A DNA stretch of 64,000 nucleotides from Silene latifolia (taxonomy: Eukaryota > Streptophyta > Magnoliopsida > Caryophyllales > Caryophyllaceae): the NCBI RefSeq assembly GCF_048544455.1, contig NC_133537.1:314236238-314300237 (forward strand). The letters run 5' to 3'. Of the stretch, positions 22,436-33,245 are shown piece after piece. The stretch's first letter is position 1; each line of letters begins with the position of its first letter. The translations under genes and the position numbers were made by a program. Below the pieces are notes generated by a model. That model was not told the DNA's origin and searched no databases. It saw nothing but the letters and a program-made list of their open reading frames with translations.

Positions 22436-23660
22436 TGATAGTGGTATTTTAGTCGTATTTTACTCCGCATTTAAATTTTATTCTGACTTGATTTTACGTG
22501 CTTAATTTATTAAAAAACTCATTTTATTACTAATTTGTAGTAATTAGTCGTATTAGTTATATTTAATAATTGGTCGGATTTTATATAATAATTAGTATTA
22601 ATATCATTTTATTATAATAACGTGTAGGCAAGGAGGAATAATGACACGGAAACCGAGGAGCAAATTGGGTCGAGACGGAAATAAGACGGGTGAGGGAGGA
22701 GTTAATTGAAGAAAATGAAATAACTTGTACAAGGCAAAGTCAAGCTTGGCAGTTAACTTTACCAAAATCACAAGTTTGTTCACTCGTCCCTGTCAATGAA
22801 CATCAAAGTTGATTCCCTGCATTTCCAAGTCCCATAATTTCCATATCTCTTCGCCATTAATCAGCCCAACTCCCATCGTCAGCACCACCAAGATAGTCCT
22901 CTACCCTCCTCTGCCTCGCACACCTGCAGCAACAATCCAGCAGCAGCCCACACATCCACGGCATGCACCAGCTCCTCCATTGTTCACCACGGTTTCAAAA
23001 CCCGAGCCCGAACTCACAGCTACTCACCTCTGCTACCAAACCCGCTCCATACTGCGCACCATTCATCACTCACACCTCGACATTAAATCATTCACCAGTT
23101 TCCCTCATCAAACACCACCATCAAATCCCTCGACCACCACTTCGACCCCTGACCTGCCTCTCACACCGACACCTGCTACTCCCCCTTCACCACCACCATT
23201 TCACCATTATCTCCGTCCTTCATTCATCCCCTGCATCATCAAACCAACTCGCCACATCGCATCCCCTTCCCCCAAACAAACTCGCATCACCATTCATCCC
23301 CATGCAGGTTTGCCGGCAACCGACCCTATACCAGTATCCACCCACGCAATTTTCCTTCTCTTTTCTCGAAATCTCGCTACCAGTGCCTCCACCGGTAGCC
23401 GCCTCACCGGCACACAACACCACAACCTTCATGTCGCAATGATTCTGCTCCTCTCTATCGGTATCCCTTGTACCGGTCAACCGGCATACAAAAACCAACA
23501 TATATTCCTCTCCTTTTTGTCAAAGATCTCGCCGCCGGTGGACCGGCAGGGGCCCCCTGCTTCCGTCTTTTGTCTTTCTTCTTATTCCTTTTTGTTTTGT
23601 TTTGTAAAACATAAATAATCCCCTTCCTTCCTTTGTTGAACATGTATCGTGTCTTTTAGT
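22436..23660 (+). repeat. Probable LTR-like segment interrupting Athila gag
   Basis: At 22436 the gag sequence of element B stops and TGATAGTGGTATTTTAGTCG begins. An AT-rich part is followed by a C-rich block (about 22800-23400) that has an open frame on the + strand (22809-23618, 269 aa) but low-complexity Pro/His/Thr/Ser content and no known domain. I read it as noncoding. A TG start, an internal break in another element and the size suggest an LTR or its remnant. The right end is uncertain and no second copy lies in the window. I do not claim a gene here. Confidence 0.3.
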
Positions 23661-23669
23661 TAGTTTTAG

Positions 23670-23670
<1 letters not shown>

Positions 23671-23717
<47 letters not shown>
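23671..23717. repeat. (TTA)n microsatellite, left of MITE 1
   Basis: About 47 bp of perfect TTA/ATT repeats directly abut the MITE. The right flank is also (TTA)n, so the MITE appears to have landed in this microsatellite. Confidence 0.95.
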
Positions 23718-23718
<1 letters not shown>

Positions 23719-24242
23719 GGGATATTCTACATGATACCCTTCAATTTTTCAACTTTCTACATGGTACCCCTAATTGTTGACATTATCACTAAGTGTACTC
23801 CTAAAGTTTATTTTCCGTCAATTAAACTTAGTTTTAGGCGTTAGTGATTAGTTAGACGCATAACCAAGCTTGTCATTTATCATTCCCATGACATAAGGAC
23901 TCTATTAGGCTCAATATCCATCTTTAGACGTGATAATTTGGTAGGGAATCAAAAAAAATTTCCGTTAAATTTTTTTTAGCCCATATATATCAATAAATAT
24001 TAGAATCGAGATGGATATTGAGCATAATAGAGTCCGTATGTCATGGGATAATAAATGACATGCTTGGTTACGCATCCAAGTCATCATTTAACGCCTAAAA
24101 CTGAGTTTAATTGACGAAGAATAAAGTTTAGGGGTACACTTAGTGATAATGACAACAATTAGAGGCACCATGTATGTTTTAAAAAGTATAGGGATACCAT
24201 GTAGAAAGTCGGAAAATTAAGGGGTACCATATAGAATATCCC

Positions 24243-24243
<1 letters not shown>
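23718..24243. mobile_element. Foldback MITE 1 (Mutator-like by analogy)
   Basis: The element opens AGGGATATTCTACATG and closes CATATAGAATATCCCT. The two halves are inverted copies nearly throughout: for example TTAAACTTAGTTTTAGGCGTTA on the left mirrors TAACGCCTAAAACTGAGTTTAA on the right. It is 526 bp without coding capacity. Target duplications cannot be read because both flanks are (TTA)n. The TIR wording (GATACCC/GGGGTACC) resembles MITE 2 at 63277, which has 9 bp target duplications, so a Mutator-like origin is inferred. Confidence 0.75.

Positions 24244-24305
<62 letters not shown>
24244..24305. repeat. (TTA)n microsatellite, right of MITE 1
   Basis: About 60 bp of TTA repeats between the MITE and the T-run of a LINE tail. 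Confidence 0.95.
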
Positions 24306-24307
<2 letters not shown>

Positions 24308-24414
24308 TTTTTTTTTATTATTATTATTATGCGCGCAGCTTTCATTATAATAAAAATAAAAGGTTTACATGAAATTGGTGGGGAGCCGAGAGACAATCTG
24401 GGCTCCCACACCCT
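24306..24414 (-). mobile_element. 5'-truncated LINE tail
   Basis: A T-run (the poly-A tail on the other strand) is followed by short TTA repeats and about 85 bp ending in GGCTCCCACACCCT. The right flank (24415-24456, then (TTA)n) repeats the sequence to the left of the T-run (24202-24243, then (TTA)n). That arrangement fits target-primed insertion with an unusually long target duplication. The insert itself is too short to name the LINE family. Confidence 0.45.
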
Positions 24415-24455
24415 TAGAAAGTCGGAAAATTAAGGGGTACCATATAGAATATCCC

Positions 24456-24456
<1 letters not shown>
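24415..24456. repeat. Second copy of MITE 1 right end
   Basis: TAGAAAGTCGGAAAATTAAG and the following GGGGTACC...GAATATCCCT repeat the last 42 bp of MITE 1 (24202-24243) exactly, and both copies are followed by (TTA)n. Confidence 0.9.
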
Positions 24457-24525
<69 letters not shown>

Positions 24526-24612
24526 TACTACTACTATTACTATTATTATTACTACTATTATTATTACTACTATTACTATTACTATTACTACTATTATTAT
24601 TACTACTATTAG
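24457..24612. repeat. (TTA)n / (TAC)n compound microsatellite
   Basis: Perfect TTA repeats to about 24524, then mixed TAC and TTA triplets up to the Helitron-like end. Confidence 0.95.
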
Positions 24613-24644
24613 ATTTTATGTCCGTGCGTTGCACGGATCTCTAG
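24613..24644 (+). mobile_element. Helitron-like 3' terminus
   Basis: TCCGTGC and GCACGGA pair around a GTT loop (24621-24637), then TCT and CTAG. This matches plant Helitron 3' ends, but the next base is A rather than the usual T and no 5' end was identified. Confidence 0.4.
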
Positions 24645-24943
24645 AATATTCTAAATATAATAGTTTATTAAGAATGACATTAAAAAGTTATTTTTTTCCG
24701 GTTTAGTTTCTACATCTTAAAAATAGGATAATGATAAATTAACTATCGTTTTTATTAATGCCACTTCTATGAAAGGGTGAATAATAAGATATCCATAAAA
24801 GTAACTTAGAATATTCTTTTTTAGGATAAAATATTATATTTAGAATATTCTAGAAATAAATAGTTAAGTAGTTACAAATACATATTCCATGTAACACAAA
24901 TGCTTATAAAAGACAGTTTTATACTATACAATTTTATTGCAAC
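24645..24943. other. AT-rich spacer, nothing recognised
   Basis: About 300 bp of AT-rich DNA between the Helitron-like end and the target duplication of element G. TAGAATATTCTA-like words recur (24641-24655, 24808-24815, 24840-24853). No gene is seen. Confidence 0.6.
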
Positions 24944-24948
24944 ACAAG

Positions 24949-25534
24949 TGTTCCGGGTGTAATTCCAGAGCAGTTATACGTTACCACCCGTGCTTGTAGA
25001 ATGACGTCTTTTGTGAACTCCTCCTTGCGGTCTCCTGAAACAATGAGCAAACTGAGGGCTCGGCTTTGGGCCGAGCGAACTCACTCCGACGCTCAAGTCA
25101 GTAAACTTAGAAAGATAAGTTGTTGTTACTTGGTGAAGTATATATTGTAGAGAGATAAGGAAGATATTACCGGATGAATAGTGATTCTTAGGTTAAATTG
25201 TGGATCCTTTACTCAATGAGAGTAGAGGAGTATTTATAGACTTTCACCTTTTGTCACGTAGTGGCCAAGTGGCCAAGTGGCTAGCAGGTGGAAAGACTGA
25301 CCTACCCCTCGGCCGAGGGACCCATGGCAGGCCGGCGGGCCCTGTTGACTCACCGCCGAGGGGTCTTGGATATGAGTTCGCGGATGTGTGCCCCGGCTAG
25401 GCGGTTGCCCGGCCGGGACCCATCTGTCGGCCGACAGCCTCGTTGGTTATTTGTCTAAGCCGTTGACTTCTTGTGGATATCTTTGACCTTGCTCAATATG
25501 TTGGATTGTCACGGGTCGAGAATATGCCCCATCA
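24949..25534 (-). repeat. 3' LTR of Tat element G
   Basis: 586 bp, matched by the right LTR. The first 400 bp are nearly identical between copies, while the last ~150 bp (25390-25534) hold most of the differences. A polypurine-like GCCGGGGGCAAAT (- strand) abuts its inner edge. Confidence 0.9.
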
Positions 25535-26013
25535 ATTTGCCCCCGGCGTAGTCATGCCGTGGTATGGGCTCCGATGTATCTTTGAGCGTATATTCGCGCA
25601 AGACAAATTTTACGCCCGGCTTCTTCTACCTCGGCGCGGCTCGCTTAGGCCGTACCATATCCCCCTCCACATGGTTGTGTAATGGACATCCGATGTGGAA
25701 AAGGCAATGACGTTGGTATCGAGACCGGGGTGGAGAGTGCGGTTGTTTCGATTGCCCCATGGCGGTGCTTTACGGCTTGGTTGATCATGTGGCCGGCGGA
25801 GAAACGGATACTTAGGAATTTGTTGAGGAAGATGAACAGACAGAGAGATATGAAGGGGCGTGTTGAAGACGCTTGGTCACTGTTGCATTGATTGACGTTC
25901 AACTGTTGCAACGATTGACATTCCGTGGTTGCATGTCTGACACGTGTCTGTTTGTTGATTGGCTGACGTTTCATGGTGTGCCCCTGATTGGTCCCTCTTC
26001 ATGGGCTTTCCTC

Positions 26014-26021
26014 TATAAATA
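26014..26021 (+). promoter_or_regulatory. TATA box of the antisense gene in element G
   Basis: TATAAATA with GGGTAC downstream lies on the + strand, outside the LTR and upstream of the antisense coding region. An expected start near 26045 would give a leader of about 150 bp before the first ATG candidates. Confidence 0.5.
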
Positions 26022-26099
26022 GGGTACTTAGTCCCGAAATTGGCCACCAATTTCATTTTCTCAAAAATTTTCTTCTTTCTAGCCCTTGTGATGAAACCT

Positions 26100-28760
26100 C
26101 TCTCTAGCTTTCAGAATCATTACTCCGGCGTGGCATTTTTCTTCAAGGTAAACAAATAAATTCTCTTTTTAACTCGTAAGTTTTGTTGTAACATGTCTTC
26201 TCTGTTCTTTGGACCTAGTAAGCTGCGCGGGGGTTCCTGTCGCGTCTTGATGAGGAGGAGATACTAAACGCCATCCCGATAAGGTTTGGGGGCCCTAGGT
26301 CTCCGTCTCTTGAAGTCGATCCAAAAGCTCCGGAGGGTGGGGAGGATGATGATGTTGATGATGACTGTGAGGAAGGGATTCTTCCGGTGAAGAGAGGCCG
26401 CATATCCTGGACCACGGCGAGGCGTGCATGATCGGTGGTCTCGACCGTGCTCGGACCAATAAATTCGCCAGTTGTTCTGGTGGAACTCTTTTCGAGGGTC
26501 ATTTCTACTTCGGTGAAGGGTACAAAATTATTATCCCTGGGGAGGGTCAGGCGGTCTGTTGCCCTCCTCCGGGTCATATCGGCGTATATATCAGGCATCT
26601 GGAGTATGGCCTCCGGTTTTTTTTGAATAAATACGTCACGGCCATCATCAACGCTATGAACGTCGCCGTGGCTCAACTGCATCCGTTGGCCATTAGGACG
26701 ATAGTTGGCTTCGTGTGGCTCTGTCTTTTCAAGGGGAGGTACCTACGATTAACTTATTCCGCCGGCTTCATCATCTTCGGGCATCGACCCCTGGTAAGGT
26801 GGGGTGGTACAGCGTGCGGATGGAGCGGGCGTCCTCTCGTTGATAAGCTTTCTTCCGCAAGAATTTGGAAGGGGCGGTGGGTGTATGTCCAAGTGCCGGA
26901 TGACTATCCGCTGCCCGGTCCTTCCAAAGACCAAGTCAACTTACGGTGCGAGAGTAAGAGGGAGCGTGAAAAATGGGTCTCCCAGAGTAAGCTCAAGATG
27001 GATGCCAGTAGGGTTCCTCTTGGTGCCGACGAGAGAGCGGGCGATCTGCTGTTTGATCTTTGAGAAAGGATGGGTGCCCCGACTCGGATTATTCATCGGG
27101 ATGAGCTGCTTTGCGCGTCGGCCTCATACCGCCCTCAACCGGGGTGAGTAGGGTCGGTGTGAGGCCCATCTTTGCCTATTACGCTCCTGTTTTTAGAGCT
27201 TTGTTTTACTTCTTTTATGTAACTCTTATCGGATTCTTGCGGACCGGTTTGGCCAGGATCATCGAGGAGACCTTGAAGAAGTTAGGGCTTGATAAGGACG
27301 GGAACGTCGTTGAGCGGCACCCTCAGGCCGACGCGCGTGATCGTAGATTGGCTCCCAACGAACTTATGGACAAGCAAACAAGGCACTTTGGATCGGGCGG
27401 CGGCTCAAGCACGGGTTCTCGGGGGCGTGCGAAGAGAACATCAAAGGCAAGGTCAGGTCGGCGACGTTGTCGATCCCAACTCCCTCTTCAACCCCAACGG
27501 TCCGAAGGAGCGGTGGAGGTCATCGATGTCTCCGAGGAGATGGTGACCGTTGCGAAGGGCCCTCCTCCTCCAAAGAAGAGAAAAGAGTCACTGTAAACCC
27601 GCCGTTCCGGGAAAAGAGTGATTCACCCGGTCCTCCAACTAAGAGGGTCGGTGAGTACGGACCTAACACGTGGTTCGAGACTTAGCTGGTTCATTATGCA
27701 TTCCCGATGACAGACTCTCCGATGTGTCAATGAATGTTGACACGGATGCGTTTGTGTAAATTTTTTGTAGATCCGCCGTCGGCAGCGCCGTTCTTCGATC
27801 GGCAATTAGAGAAGCGACACGAGAAGGCGGGCGATAAGAATGTCACCGTTGACTCCGCACTCGGAAGGTTCCCCGCCGAGCTTGTGGCAGAGGGTACAAA
27901 AATATCCAAGAGGTGGCAAAATGGACTCAACGGCCGGCTCCTACATTATGGAGCAAGAACAGGCCATGGCCCGGCTGGGCCACGATCCAACGGCTTAAGC
28001 TTGATCTCTCCGCGGCAAAGGGGGAAGCCGGGAAGGCTAAGCTTGACCTCCTAGCTGCTCGGAAGCGTGCGGAGGAAGCCGAGAAGCGCCACTCGGCCGA
28101 GAGGGCCAAAGTCGAGGTGCTTGATGCCACCCGCCCGATTCTTTCGGAGGAGCGGGACAGGTATAAGGGTGGCTATGACGCCGTTGTTGCCAAAAGGGAA
28201 GAATGGAGGGGGATGTATGAGGCTCGATCGGAGGCACTTGCGGACACTAGGGTGTTCTTGCCCAAAGGGAGAAAGATATTGAGGTGCTTCAAGATAAGGT
28301 CCTCCCTGACTTGTGCGCTCAATTCCGGATCGGCCGAGGAAGCGACCGGGGAGGCAATCAAGAGGCTCATTCCGAAGACTCCTTCCCGTGGGAGAAATTT
28401 GAACGACTTACGGATGAGATGGCCGATCCGCGGAAAAGGCGGTTGCGGAAAAAGAGGAGGGCGAAGGCGGCTCGGATAGCCGAGGCCAAGGCGGCCTATG
28501 ATGCAAAGGTGAAGGAGGCCGAAGAGGAGGTGAAAGGTGAAGGCATGTGGAGATGACAAGCTTTCCTCCGGGCCGGCCACCAAAGTTGACGCCGCCGCTT
28601 GCCGATGGTGGGCGAGCATCAGCGTAGGGAGATGGGCGGTCGTCACGAGACTCACCGGCGTCTCGGATAGCTTTAGCTGTTCGGGGCCAACTCGAGCCTT
28701 TCCTCCCGCCATCTTTTGGCGCTTCAAATATCATGTCTGTAATCTTTTGCTTTTCTTTTC
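26100..28760 (+). pseudogene. Antisense accessory gene with Transposase_28-like domain, element G
   Basis: Translating the + strand, 26428-27063 contains PPPGHIGVYIRHLEYGLRF, then a VAVAQLHPLAIRTIVGF stretch. This matches the family 'putative gypsy type transposon' (Transposase_28, PF04195), in which a P-P-G-x-[IV]-G-[IV]-Y opening and a L-x-P-x-x-W/A-R pattern are usual. A basic, Ser-rich segment follows (about 27380-27600), then a long charged Ala/Glu/Lys region (27960-28560) that looks like a coiled coil. The gene runs opposite to gag-pol, from the 3' LTR inward, and seems to need splicing. Frames are broken. The family's biochemical role is not established; the name reflects its occurrence in elements. 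Confidence 0.65.
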
Positions 28761-29012
28761 CTTGTTTATGTAAGACTTTGGTAGGTTGCGTTTTGGCTTA
28801 TCCCTATGGGGACGGCCGTCGTCTGCATTCTTCTCGTTGGTAATCTGTTGTCATTAATGAAAGCTTGCTTGTTTTGCCTCTGGCTTGGCCGAGGTCTTTT
28901 CTTGTCTTCTTGCATTATTAATTGAGCGCTTTTTCATTTTTACCTTCAGCTTAGCCGAGGCAGCTAGAATGCGTATCTCAACCGTGTTTAACGTCTTTTT
29001 CTTGAACATGTC

Positions 29013-29409
29013 AGCGTATCGACCGTTGTGTCCCCTGCCAGGCCTTCGGTTGGCCGAGGTGACTAGGGGTTACGGCGCGACAGCGCATGCTAGCGTATCG
29101 ATCGTTGTGTCCCCCGCCAAGGCCTTCGGTTGGCCGAGGCGACTAGGGGTTACGACGCGACAGCGTAAGTTAGCGTATCGATCGTTGTGTCCCCGCCAGG
29201 GCCTTCGGTTGGCCGAGGCGACTAGGGGTTACGACGCGACAAAGCATATGTTAGCGTATCGATCGTTGTGTCCCCCCGCCAGGCCTTCGGTTGGCCGAGG
29301 CGACTAGGGGTTACGACGCGGACGGCGTGAGTTGGCGTATCGACCGTTGTGTCCCCTGCCAGGCCTTCGGTTGGCCGAGGCGACTAGGGGTTCTGGCGCG
29401 ACAAAGCAT
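29013..29409 (+). repeat. Five-unit ~80 bp tandem repeat in element G
   Basis: Units start AGCGTATCGA at 29013, 29092, 29172 and 29253, with a fifth (GGCGTATCGA) at 29334. Each holds CCTTCGGTTGGCCGAGG, then CGACTAGGGGTTACG and GCGACA. Unit lengths are 79-81 bp. It sits between integrase and the antisense gene, the place where Retand is known to carry an amplified tandem repeat. Confidence 0.9.
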
Positions 29410-29549
29410 TCTTGGGGTATTTGCCGGCTTGGGCGGGCGTCTACCTCGATATGACCGCGGAGGGGATAAACACTTTGATGGAAAAATTGGGTGATTCTTC
29501 ATTAGATGTAAACATGCGTTGGGGTGCCAACAATTGTTTTGGACACCTC

Positions 29550-30640
29550 CGCCGCTACACAAAGTATTTCCTGAGATTGTCAGTGTTCCAATGGCTCATC
29601 AGAGGCACACCCTCCATGTCGGTCAGCCGGTATGTACCCGGCCTCATTTCTTCAACCACTTTGTAGGGACCCTCCCAGTTGGCCGTTAGTTTACCATGAA
29701 TGTTTCCCTTGTTGGTGGCGGCCGATTTTCTTAGGACTAGATCCCCTACTTTCAAGTCCCTTTTGTGGACTCTTCGGTTGTAAGCTCTTCTCATTCGGTT
29801 TTGGTATACCACCAAGTTGAGGCGTGCTGTATCTCGGCTTTCTTCAACTAGGTCTAGGGAGGTTCTTAAGCCTTCCTCATTTTCAACCGGGTTAAAGGTG
29901 GCCGTTCGGAATGTCGGCACCGTTGCTTCAATCGCGTGGATCGCTTCGGACCGTAGACTAAGTGGAACGGATTTGCACCCGTTGCTTCTTTCTCCGTGGT
30001 TCGCAGGGACCATAGGACGCCGGGTAGTTCATCGGCCCATCTTCCCTTTAGGTCTTCAATTGTCTTCTTCAAACCATTGAGGATTGTTTTATTGGCTGCC
30101 TCACTTTGTCCGTTGCTCTGTGGGTGACAGACGGAGGAGTATGCAAATTTGATACCGAGTTCTTCCGGCCGGCTCATTATTGTGTCACTCCAAAACTCTC
30201 GGCCGTGGTCGAATACCATGACTTGGGGTAACCCAAAACGAGTTATGACATTTTCCCAGATTACCTTTCTTACGGTTGCCGTCGTCTTTGCAGGTACTGC
30301 TACAGCTTCAACCCATTTGGTGAAGTAATCAACGGCGACAATCAAGAACTTTCTTCCACCGGATGCCGTTGGAAATGGCCCTAGTAGATCCATCCCCCAC
30401 TGTGCGAAAGGAAGGGGATTACCGGCTGCGAGGTCTCGGGATGGCGCATGTATCACTTTGGAGCATGCATTTTGACGGTTGTTGCATTTTTTGGTCTTGG
30501 CTCGGAATCGTAAGCATGGTGGGCCAGAAGTAGGCGGCTCGGAGAGCTTTGTGGGCTAGTGTTCTTGCCCCCATGTGATGGCCGCAGATGCCTTCGTGAA
30601 TCTCTGTCGATTAGCTCGCGTCGGCTGGTCCGACGCACTT
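29550..30640 (-). pseudogene. Integrase region of Tat element G
   Basis: The - strand shows WGMDLLGPFP, the DYFTKWVEA core, VFDHGREFWS (second active-site position), YSSVCHPQSNGQSE and, in the C-terminal domain, LVLRKSAATNKG and ANWEGPYKVVE. These are integrase core and C-terminal motifs of Ty3/gypsy elements. Confidence 0.85.
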
Positions 30641-30789
30641 TAAGAGTGGCCTCGTCACGGACCTCCTGTACAACTCCCCTTCAAACACCAAGTACCTTCT
30701 TTGTGATCCTCTTTATTTTCTCGCGAGAGCGGTCCTCCGGTAGTTCACTTGTCAATTTGTACTTCATTATCGAAGTCATCCACGTTGTC

Positions 30790-31370
30790 TCGGTCTCTAT
30801 GTTACCCACCATGCCGACGGCCTCAGTAATGCTCTTGGCATTCTCGATGTCCACCAAGCACGGTTGGCGACATTCTTGATGGTTGAACCGGCGAGTTTTG
30901 AGAGAGCGTCGGCTCGGTTGTTCTCGACTGGGAATGCATTGTATCGAAAAGATTTTAACTTTGAGGTGTCAGCTTTTACCCTTTCCAGGTATCTTACCAT
31001 TCCGTCGTCTCGAGTCTCGTACTCTCCTCTGATTTGATTAGCCACCAAAAGTGAGTCTGTTTTCAAAATGATGTGCTCCGCCCCTGCGGCCCTAGCTAGC
31101 TCGACTCCGGTTATCACCGCCTCGTATTCGGATTCGTTGTTTGAGGCCGAGAAGGTAAATTTCAAGGCGTACTCGAACTCGTCCCGTTTGGCGATGATAA
31201 GTATGCCGGCTCTGAGTGTTCGTCGTGGAGGACCCGTCGGTGTATACCTCCCATACTCTGGGGTTTTGCTCTTCTTGGTATGTGCATTCGGCCAGGAAAT
31301 GCCGGTGCCTGTCCCTTTATCGAGGGCCTCGGCTTGTCTTGGTCGGCGGATAGCTCTCTTGCCCATTTGA
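30790..31370 (-). pseudogene. Second (archaeal-type) RNase H of element G
   Basis: Between the usual RNase H and integrase, the - strand encodes ALKFTFSASNNESEYEAVI, HIILKTDSLLVANQIRGEY and ENNRADALSKLA. These are the D/E/D motifs of RVT_3 (archaeal-type RNase H). A dual RNase H is the diagnostic trait of the Tat lineage. Confidence 0.8.
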
Positions 31371-32231
31371 TGAGCCTGCCGGATTGCTCAAATTTTTCCA
31401 ATGCTTTCTCCAACGGCTGGTCGGTTAGGACCGTCACGGGATGTGCGTCGAAGTAGGGTTTTGATTTCCTTGCGACGACGACGACGGCAAAGGCTGCTTT
31501 TTCAATCAGCGGGTAATTTCTCTCGGCGGGCAACAGCGTATGGCTGACAAAGTAGATTGGGTGTTGTTGCTTGTCCTCTTCTCTGACGATCACGGCACTG
31601 ACCGTGGCCGAGGTAACTGCTATGTACAGATATAGTGTTTCCCCCAGCATCGGCCTGGACAGGGTTGGGAGAGTCTGAAGATGAGCTTTCAGTTGTTTGA
31701 AAGCTGTGCTCTGCTCCTCCCCCCAGCCGAAGTCTTTATTCCCCTTCAACACCTTGAAGAATGGGGTGCTCTTGTCGGCTGACCGAGAGATGAAACGGGC
31801 TAGAGCCGCCATCCTCCCGGTCAGCATCATGACCTCCTTTCGATTCCTCGGCTCCGGCAGGTCTAGGATCGCCTGGACTTTGTCTGGATTGGCGTCAATT
31901 CCCCTGGCACTGACAAGTACGCCGAGGAACTTACCTGCCCGGACACCGAAGTTGCATTTCATTGGGTTGAGCTTCATCTTGTACTTCCTTAGTGAACAAA
32001 ATGTCTCGTGCAAATCGGCTAAGTGCTCGCTGTCGGACTTGCTTTTTACAATAGCATCGTCGACGTAAGCCTCAATGTTTCGCCCTTTTTGATTTTGGAA
32101 CACTTTGTCCACCAGTCTTGTGTAAGTTGCACCGGCGTTCTTTAAACCAAACGGCATCATTTTGTACATGTATGTGCCGTTAGCAGTGAGGAATGCGCAT
32201 TTAGGCATGTCTTCCTCGGCCATGAACACCT
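31371..32231 (-). pseudogene. RNase H and C-terminal RT region of element G, left of the insertion
   Basis: The - strand shows MMPFGLKNAGATYTRLVDKVF, the EAYVDDAIVKSK catalytic box and the connection and first RNase H. The remaining N-terminal RT lies beyond copia element H, from 41025 on. Confidence 0.85.
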
Positions 32232-32236
32232 GATGA

Positions 32237-33231
32237 TGTTGGGGTTGGTGTCCTTAACAGTTAGTGCAAGGACTTATAAACCTCTAAAAGGATCAAAGGG
32301 CATACTTTTGGTATTATTATCAGTTGATCCACGTTTATCAATAACGGTTGGCTTGCTAGATAAGTTTGACGTTATTGTCATACAGATGGCGGTGATCAAC
32401 TGGTCCCTAAAAGTCACACCTATAGGATACGTTTGAGAGATGTGACAAAGATGAAAATACAGTCATGTAGATGCCAAATTTGACTAACCGAGTTAGTCGA
32501 GTTACTTGACTAATAATTAGTCAAAATATGATGTTGAGATATTATATTTGATACGGATTAAATATCATGGGCTAAGGCGAATTAACTAAATTAATTCAGT
32601 AAAATTAAATATAAGCGATTTATATTTAATTAATGTATATTGAATATTAATTATACAATATTGTCTTTGTCGGACATGTATTAATACTTCAACTAATCCG
32701 TGTTATTAGTCGATGTATTAATAACCGATAACCGATGACAGTTTATAATACAAACCCGTCATATACATTTTAGCATTTAGCGAACTGGACCTCGAGCTAA
32801 AAGTAAGAGGAAGTGGAAGCCCACTTCCCCATGAGGGCTCTCGGTTTTGGCCGAAACACACAAAAGGAGAGCTCCTCTCCTTTTGTGACCTAGACAATTC
32901 ATTTTACAGAAAACTAGGGTTTTTGGAGACAGTTTCTCTCTGAAACCTAGATCTCACATCTCGAAAACCTCACAACAAGTTCTCTCAATATTGCAAGGCA
33001 ATCAGAGAACACCATCTAGCACAAGGGCATATCTCGGACAAGTCTTGGGTGCAACAATTAGGAGGGAATCTCGTTTGATTTCTGTTCTTTACGCCGCACT
33101 ATAAAGGACCCGAGGTTAATTCTTGTTCCTTATCGTTTCTCTATTGTTTTTATGTTTTATGACGATATTCGCATGTTAAATTTACGTTATAGTCCTATTT
33201 TTAGAGGGTCTTATACGGATATTACCCCACA
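32237..33231 (+). repeat. 5' LTR of copia element H
   Basis: Starts TGTTGGGGTTGGTGTCC and ends ATTACCCCACA, with the tRNA-Met primer site two bases further. Confidence 0.95.
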
Positions 33232-33233
33232 AG

Positions 33234-33245
33234 TGGTATCAGAGC
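33234..33245 (+). other. Primer-binding site of element H
   Basis: TGGTATCAGAGC is an exact complement of the initiator tRNA-Met 3' end used by plant copia elements. Confidence 0.9.

Noticed and set aside
22809-23618. 269-codon open frame as a host protein gene
   Set aside because: Low-complexity Pro/His/Thr/Ser content, no domain, overlapping open frames in other phases and position in a repeat-like block suggest chance translation of AC-rich DNA.
24365-24644. Poly-Leu, poly-Ile and poly-Asn frames
   Set aside because: They are translations of the (TTA)n and (TAC)n microsatellites.
29013-29409. CRISPR or host minisatellite
   Set aside because: Whole 80 bp units repeat, without unique spacers, and they lie inside a Tat element.
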